Source of the DNA: Mycolicibacterium chitae
GTDB taxonomy: Bacteria; Actinomycetota; Actinomycetes; Mycobacteriales; Mycobacteriaceae
Length of the DNA stretch: 64,000 nt
Direction of reading: 5' to 3'
Assembly: GCF_900637205.1 (NCBI RefSeq)
Contig: NZ_LR134355.1
Span: 4,402,001-4,466,000 of the forward strand
Under the pieces are notes generated by a model. That model did not search any database and was not told the DNA's origin. It saw nothing but the letters and a program-made list of their open reading frames with translations. Positions 61,808 to 64,000 of this stretch are shown here, in pieces. Made by a program: the position numbers and the translations under genes. How positions within the stretch are numbered: position 1 is the first letter of the stretch; each line of letters begins with the position of its first letter.

Positions 61808-63133
61808 TCAGCGTACGAGGCGCCCCAGGCAGTGCACTTGCCAATCGGCGGACTGCCAGCGCGCGACATCCAGGCAGTTGCGGCCGTCGACGATCACCCG
61901 GCCGCGCACCACGTCGTCGAGATCGTGCGGGTCGAGGTCGACGAACTCTTTCCATTCGGTGAGCACCAGCACCGCATCCGCGCGCTCGCACGCCTCGAAG
62001 ACCGACGTCGAGTAGTTCAGGGTGGGAAACACCTTGCGGGAGTTCTCCAGCGCCTTGGGGTCGTACACGTTGACCGTGGCGCCGTTGAGTTGCAGCATGC
62101 CGGCGACGTTGAGGGCCGGGGAATCCCGCACGTCGTCGGATTCGGGCTTGAACGCCGCACCCAGCACCGCGATGTTGGCGCCCAGCAGCGAACCGCCACA
62201 CGCGCGGGTGGCCAGTTCCACCATGCGGGTGCGACGCCGCATGTTGATGCTGTCGACCTCGCGCAGGAACGTCAGCGCGTGGTTGGCGCCCAGTTCGCCG
62301 GCCCGGGCCATGAACGCGCGGATGTCCTTGGGAAGGCAGCCGCCGCCAAACCCCAATCCCGCGTTGAGAAATCGCCGGCCGATGCGCGGATCATAGCCCA
62401 GCGCATCGGCCAGCACAGTCACGTCTGCGTCGGCGGCCTCGCACACCTCGGAGATGGCGTTGATGAACGAGATCTTGGTCGCCAGAAAGGCATTGGCCGA
62501 GACCTTGACCAGCTCGGCGGTCTGCAGGTCGGTCAACAGGAAGGGCACGTCCTCGGCCAGCAGCGGCGCGTACAGTTCCCGGACGGCCGCCTCGGCGCGC
62601 ACCGAATTCCGTTGCACACCAAGCACGATCCGGTCCGGATGCAGGGTGTCCTGCACGGCGAAGCCCTCCCGGAGGAACTCCGGGTTCCAGGCGATCTCGA
62701 CGTCCACACCGGCCGGGGCCAGCGCCTTGGCCCGCTCGACCAGTTCCGCGGACGTGCCCACCGGGACGGTCGACTTGCCCACGATCACCGCGTGCCGCGA
62801 CAGCCGCGGCACCAGCGTGTCGATGACCGCGTGCACATGCCGCAGGTCGGCGCCCAACTCGCCCTTCTTCTGCGGGGTTCCGACACCCAGGAAGTGCACG
62901 TCGGCGAAATCGGCGGCCTCGTCGTAGTCGGTGGTGAACCGCAGCCGACCGGCGGCGAGGTTCTCGCTCAGGATCTTTCGCAGTCCGGGCTCGTAGAACG
63001 GGATCTCCCCGCCGGCCAGCTTGGCGACCTTGCCCGGGTCGATGTCCACGCCGATGACCTCATGGCCCAGTTCGGCCATTCCGGCGGCGTGGGTGGCGCC
63101 GAGGTATCCCGTGCCGAAGACCGTGCATCGCAT
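61808..63133 (-). CDS. udgA: UDP-glucose 6-dehydrogenase
   Basis: A 441-residue UDP-glucose dehydrogenase. NAD-binding GTGYLGATHAAGMAELGHEVIGVD starts at 7; the catalytic Cys is in GLGFGGGCLPKD near 270; FKPESDDVRDSPAL and the C-terminal UDP-binding RGRVIVDGRN are present. It makes UDP-glucuronate, a precursor for acidic glycans. ATG 63133. Rv0322 is the expected homologue. A 15-bp palindrome lies upstream. Confidence 0.96.
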   Translation of the reverse strand: MRCTVFGTGYLGATHAAGMAELGHEVIGVDIDPGKVAKLAGGEIPFYEPGLRKILSENLAAGRLRFTTDYDEAADFADVHFLGVGTPQKKGELGADLRHVHAVIDTLVPRLSRHAVIVGKSTVPVGTSAELVERAKALAPAGVDVEIAWNPEFLREGFAVQDTLHPDRIVLGVQRNSVRAEAAVRELYAPLLAEDVPFLLTDLQTAELVKVSANAFLATKISFINAISEVCEAADADVTVLADALGYDPRIGRRFLNAGLGFGGGCLPKDIRAFMARAGELGANHALTFLREVDSINMRRRTRMVELATRACGGSLLGANIAVLGAAFKPESDDVRDSPALNVAGMLQLNGATVNVYDPKALENSRKVFPTLNYSTSVFEACERADAVLVLTEWKEFVDLDPHDLDDVVRGRVIVDGRNCLDVARWQSADWQVHCLGRLVR

Positions 63134-63172
63134 AGGCCCTGTCTAAGCGGCCCGAATGAGCGCATCGCATCC

Positions 63173-63187
63173 TGACGCTGAGCGTCA
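63173..63187. promoter_or_regulatory. Perfect palindrome upstream of udgA
   Basis: TGACGCT-G-AGCGTCA, 7-bp arms, 40 bp upstream of the udgA ATG. Candidate operator; it also follows the stop of the Pro-rich gene by 29 bp, so a hairpin is possible. Confidence 0.45.
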
Positions 63188-63215
63188 CGCCAACAGCAGG
63201 TAACGGGTTGGGCGC

Positions 63216-64000
63216 TCAGTCACCGAACGACGGCCACGGGAAGATGGAATCCCCGCCTCGGCTCGAACCCCGATCCGAGCCGCCCCGGGAGCCCGAGTCG
63301 CTGCCCGGCCACTTCGGCCGCTGCTGCTTGGGCGGCTCGTAGGTCGGCGCGGTCTTCGGCGGCTCCCATTTCGGGGGTTCCCACTTCGGGGGCTCCCACT
63401 TCGGCGGCTCCCAGCGCGACGGCGGGTCGTACTTGGGTGGGTCGTACTTGGGCGGGTTGTAGTCGCGCGGCGGATCCCAGCGCGGCCGCAGGATGGGCGG
63501 CACGATCGACTCCGGCAGCACGATCACCGGCGGCGGCGCCACCGGGGCGGGTACGACCGCCGGCGGGGGTGCCGGAGCGGGCGCGGGAGCAGCAGGCGGC
63601 GGGGCGGGGGCCGCGGGTGCCGGAGCAGGTGCGGCCGGTGCCGGGGCGCGGTCGACGAACACCGTGCGCGGCGTCTGCGGCGCGGGGGCCTCCTGGACGA
63701 CCGGCTTGGGTGCCTGGATCGTCTCGATCGGCGCGGGGGGTTCGGGCGCCGCGGGCTGCGGCGTCGACGCGGCCGCCGGCGGGCGCGGCGGCACGACCAT
63801 GCTCTCCCCCGGCGTCGGGCGCTCGTCGACGGTCGGGCGGATGCTGACGGCCAGTGAGATCACCAGCGCCGCGACCCCGACCACGAAGATCGACGTCATG
63901 GCGCTGCCGACCAGCAGGAACGGCCGACGCGCGGAGTGGCCGGCCGACTCGTCGGCGTCGATATCCACCGGACCCGAGAGTTCGGGCACGTCGGCGTCGT
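63216..64000 (-). CDS. Pro-rich membrane protein with WEPPK repeats, 5' end possibly outside
   Basis: At least 257 residues, with the frame open to the window end. Acidic cytoplasmic start, transmembrane helix (about 30 residues in, LLVGSAMTSIFVVGVAALVISLAV), then a long Pro/Ala linker and tandem motifs YDPPK and WEPPK (four WEPPK copies). GTG 63989 is possible, but the frame continues as D-A-D upstream, so the true start may be beyond 64000. The Pro-rich part is expected outside, possibly spanning or binding the cell wall. Function unknown. Confidence 0.65.
   Translation of the reverse strand, partial: DADVPELSGPVDIDADESAGHSARRPFLLVGSAMTSIFVVGVAALVISLAVSIRPTVDERPTPGESMVVPPRPPAAASTPQPAAPEPPAPIETIQAPKPVVQEAPAPQTPRTVFVDRAPAPAAPAPAPAAPAPPPAAPAPAPAPPPAVVPAPVAPPPVIVLPESIVPPILRPRWDPPRDYNPPKYDPPKYDPPSRWEPPKWEPPKWEPPKWEPPKTAPTYEPPKQQRPKWPGSDSGSRGGSDRGSSRGGDSIFPWPSFGD
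63361..63412. repeat. Tandem 15-bp coding repeats (WEPPK)
   Basis: About three and a half copies of a unit like GGCTCCCACTTCGGC/G in tandem, encoding W-E-P-P-K on the minus strand. Confidence 0.8.

Noticed and set aside
63361..63480. CRISPR-like or mobile repeat array
   Set aside because: The repeats are 15 bp, in frame and encode WEPPK/YDPPK; no spacers.

Overview
This is a 64 kb stretch of a high-GC actinobacterial chromosome, almost certainly from a Mycolicibacterium/Mycobacterium species. The main evidence is a set of mycobacterial signature loci: iniBAC with its LuxR-type regulator, dnaK-grpE-dnaJ-hspR with HspR-type inverted repeats, clpB, ttfA, lpqJ, etfD, aspC and a UDP-glucose dehydrogenase. 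Frequent GTG starts and many leaderless-type TANNNT promoters placed 6-8 nt before the start codon agree. Most of the window corresponds, from memory of the M. tuberculosis map, to blocks of Rv0322-Rv0385, in rearranged order and with lineage-specific insertions. No search was run, so homologue names rest on recognition of protein families.

Layout. (1) 1-7240: a form I (Mo-Cu) carbon monoxide dehydrogenase cluster on the minus strand (XdhC-like, coxM, coxS, coxL, XdhC-YHS, MoxR) with a divergent LysR regulator. (2) 7237-10568: IclR regulator, scoAB CoA-transferase, and an IS5-family element inserted exactly in the shared CTAG of two convergent stop codons. (3) 10565-13261: GH76-like protein, SPOUT RNA methyltransferase and a lipoprotein in one minus-strand operon. 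(4) 13262-13870: a 609-bp non-coding region, AT-rich at its right end, leading into a four-gene overlapping operon (13871-19972): GNAT/LuxI-like acyltransferase candidate, cytochrome P450, ThiF-nitroreductase fusion (MoeY-like) and a GAF-GGDEF-EAL cyclic-di-GMP enzyme. This is the most unusual unit in the window. (5) 19961-24799: ttfA-pyrE-flavoprotein-like operon and clpB. (6) 24948-29228: a SfLAP-family membrane protein, CYTH protein, TetR/membrane permease pair and a type II flavohaemoglobin. (7) 29286-33383: the dnaK chaperone operon. (8) 33547-43714: accessory metabolism, including an unknown protein, an alpha/beta hydrolase with its TetR, a sulfite-oxidase-like enzyme, a nitrilase, a TetR/carotenoid oxygenase pair, DUF488, lpqJ and an F420-type luciferase-like protein. 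(9) 43741-54940: an expanded iniBAC locus with two paralogous Thr-rich membrane proteins, a membrane-anchored Hsp70-like protein and the IniR regulator. (10) 55110-60732: etfD behind a triple palindrome, aspC and a YibE/F membrane protein. (11) 60707-64000: NTF2-like, mycothiol-type DinB-like protein, udgA and a partial Pro-rich membrane protein.

How the genes work together. The CODH cluster would let the cell oxidise trace CO, feeding electrons to the respiratory chain, and etfD passes electrons from acyl-CoA dehydrogenation to menaquinone. ttfA and iniBAC relate to mycolate/trehalose envelope traffic and envelope stress; dnaK and clpB form the HspR heat-shock regulon. The DcpA-type operon may connect production of a modified acylated small molecule to cyclic-di-GMP levels, which is inference only.
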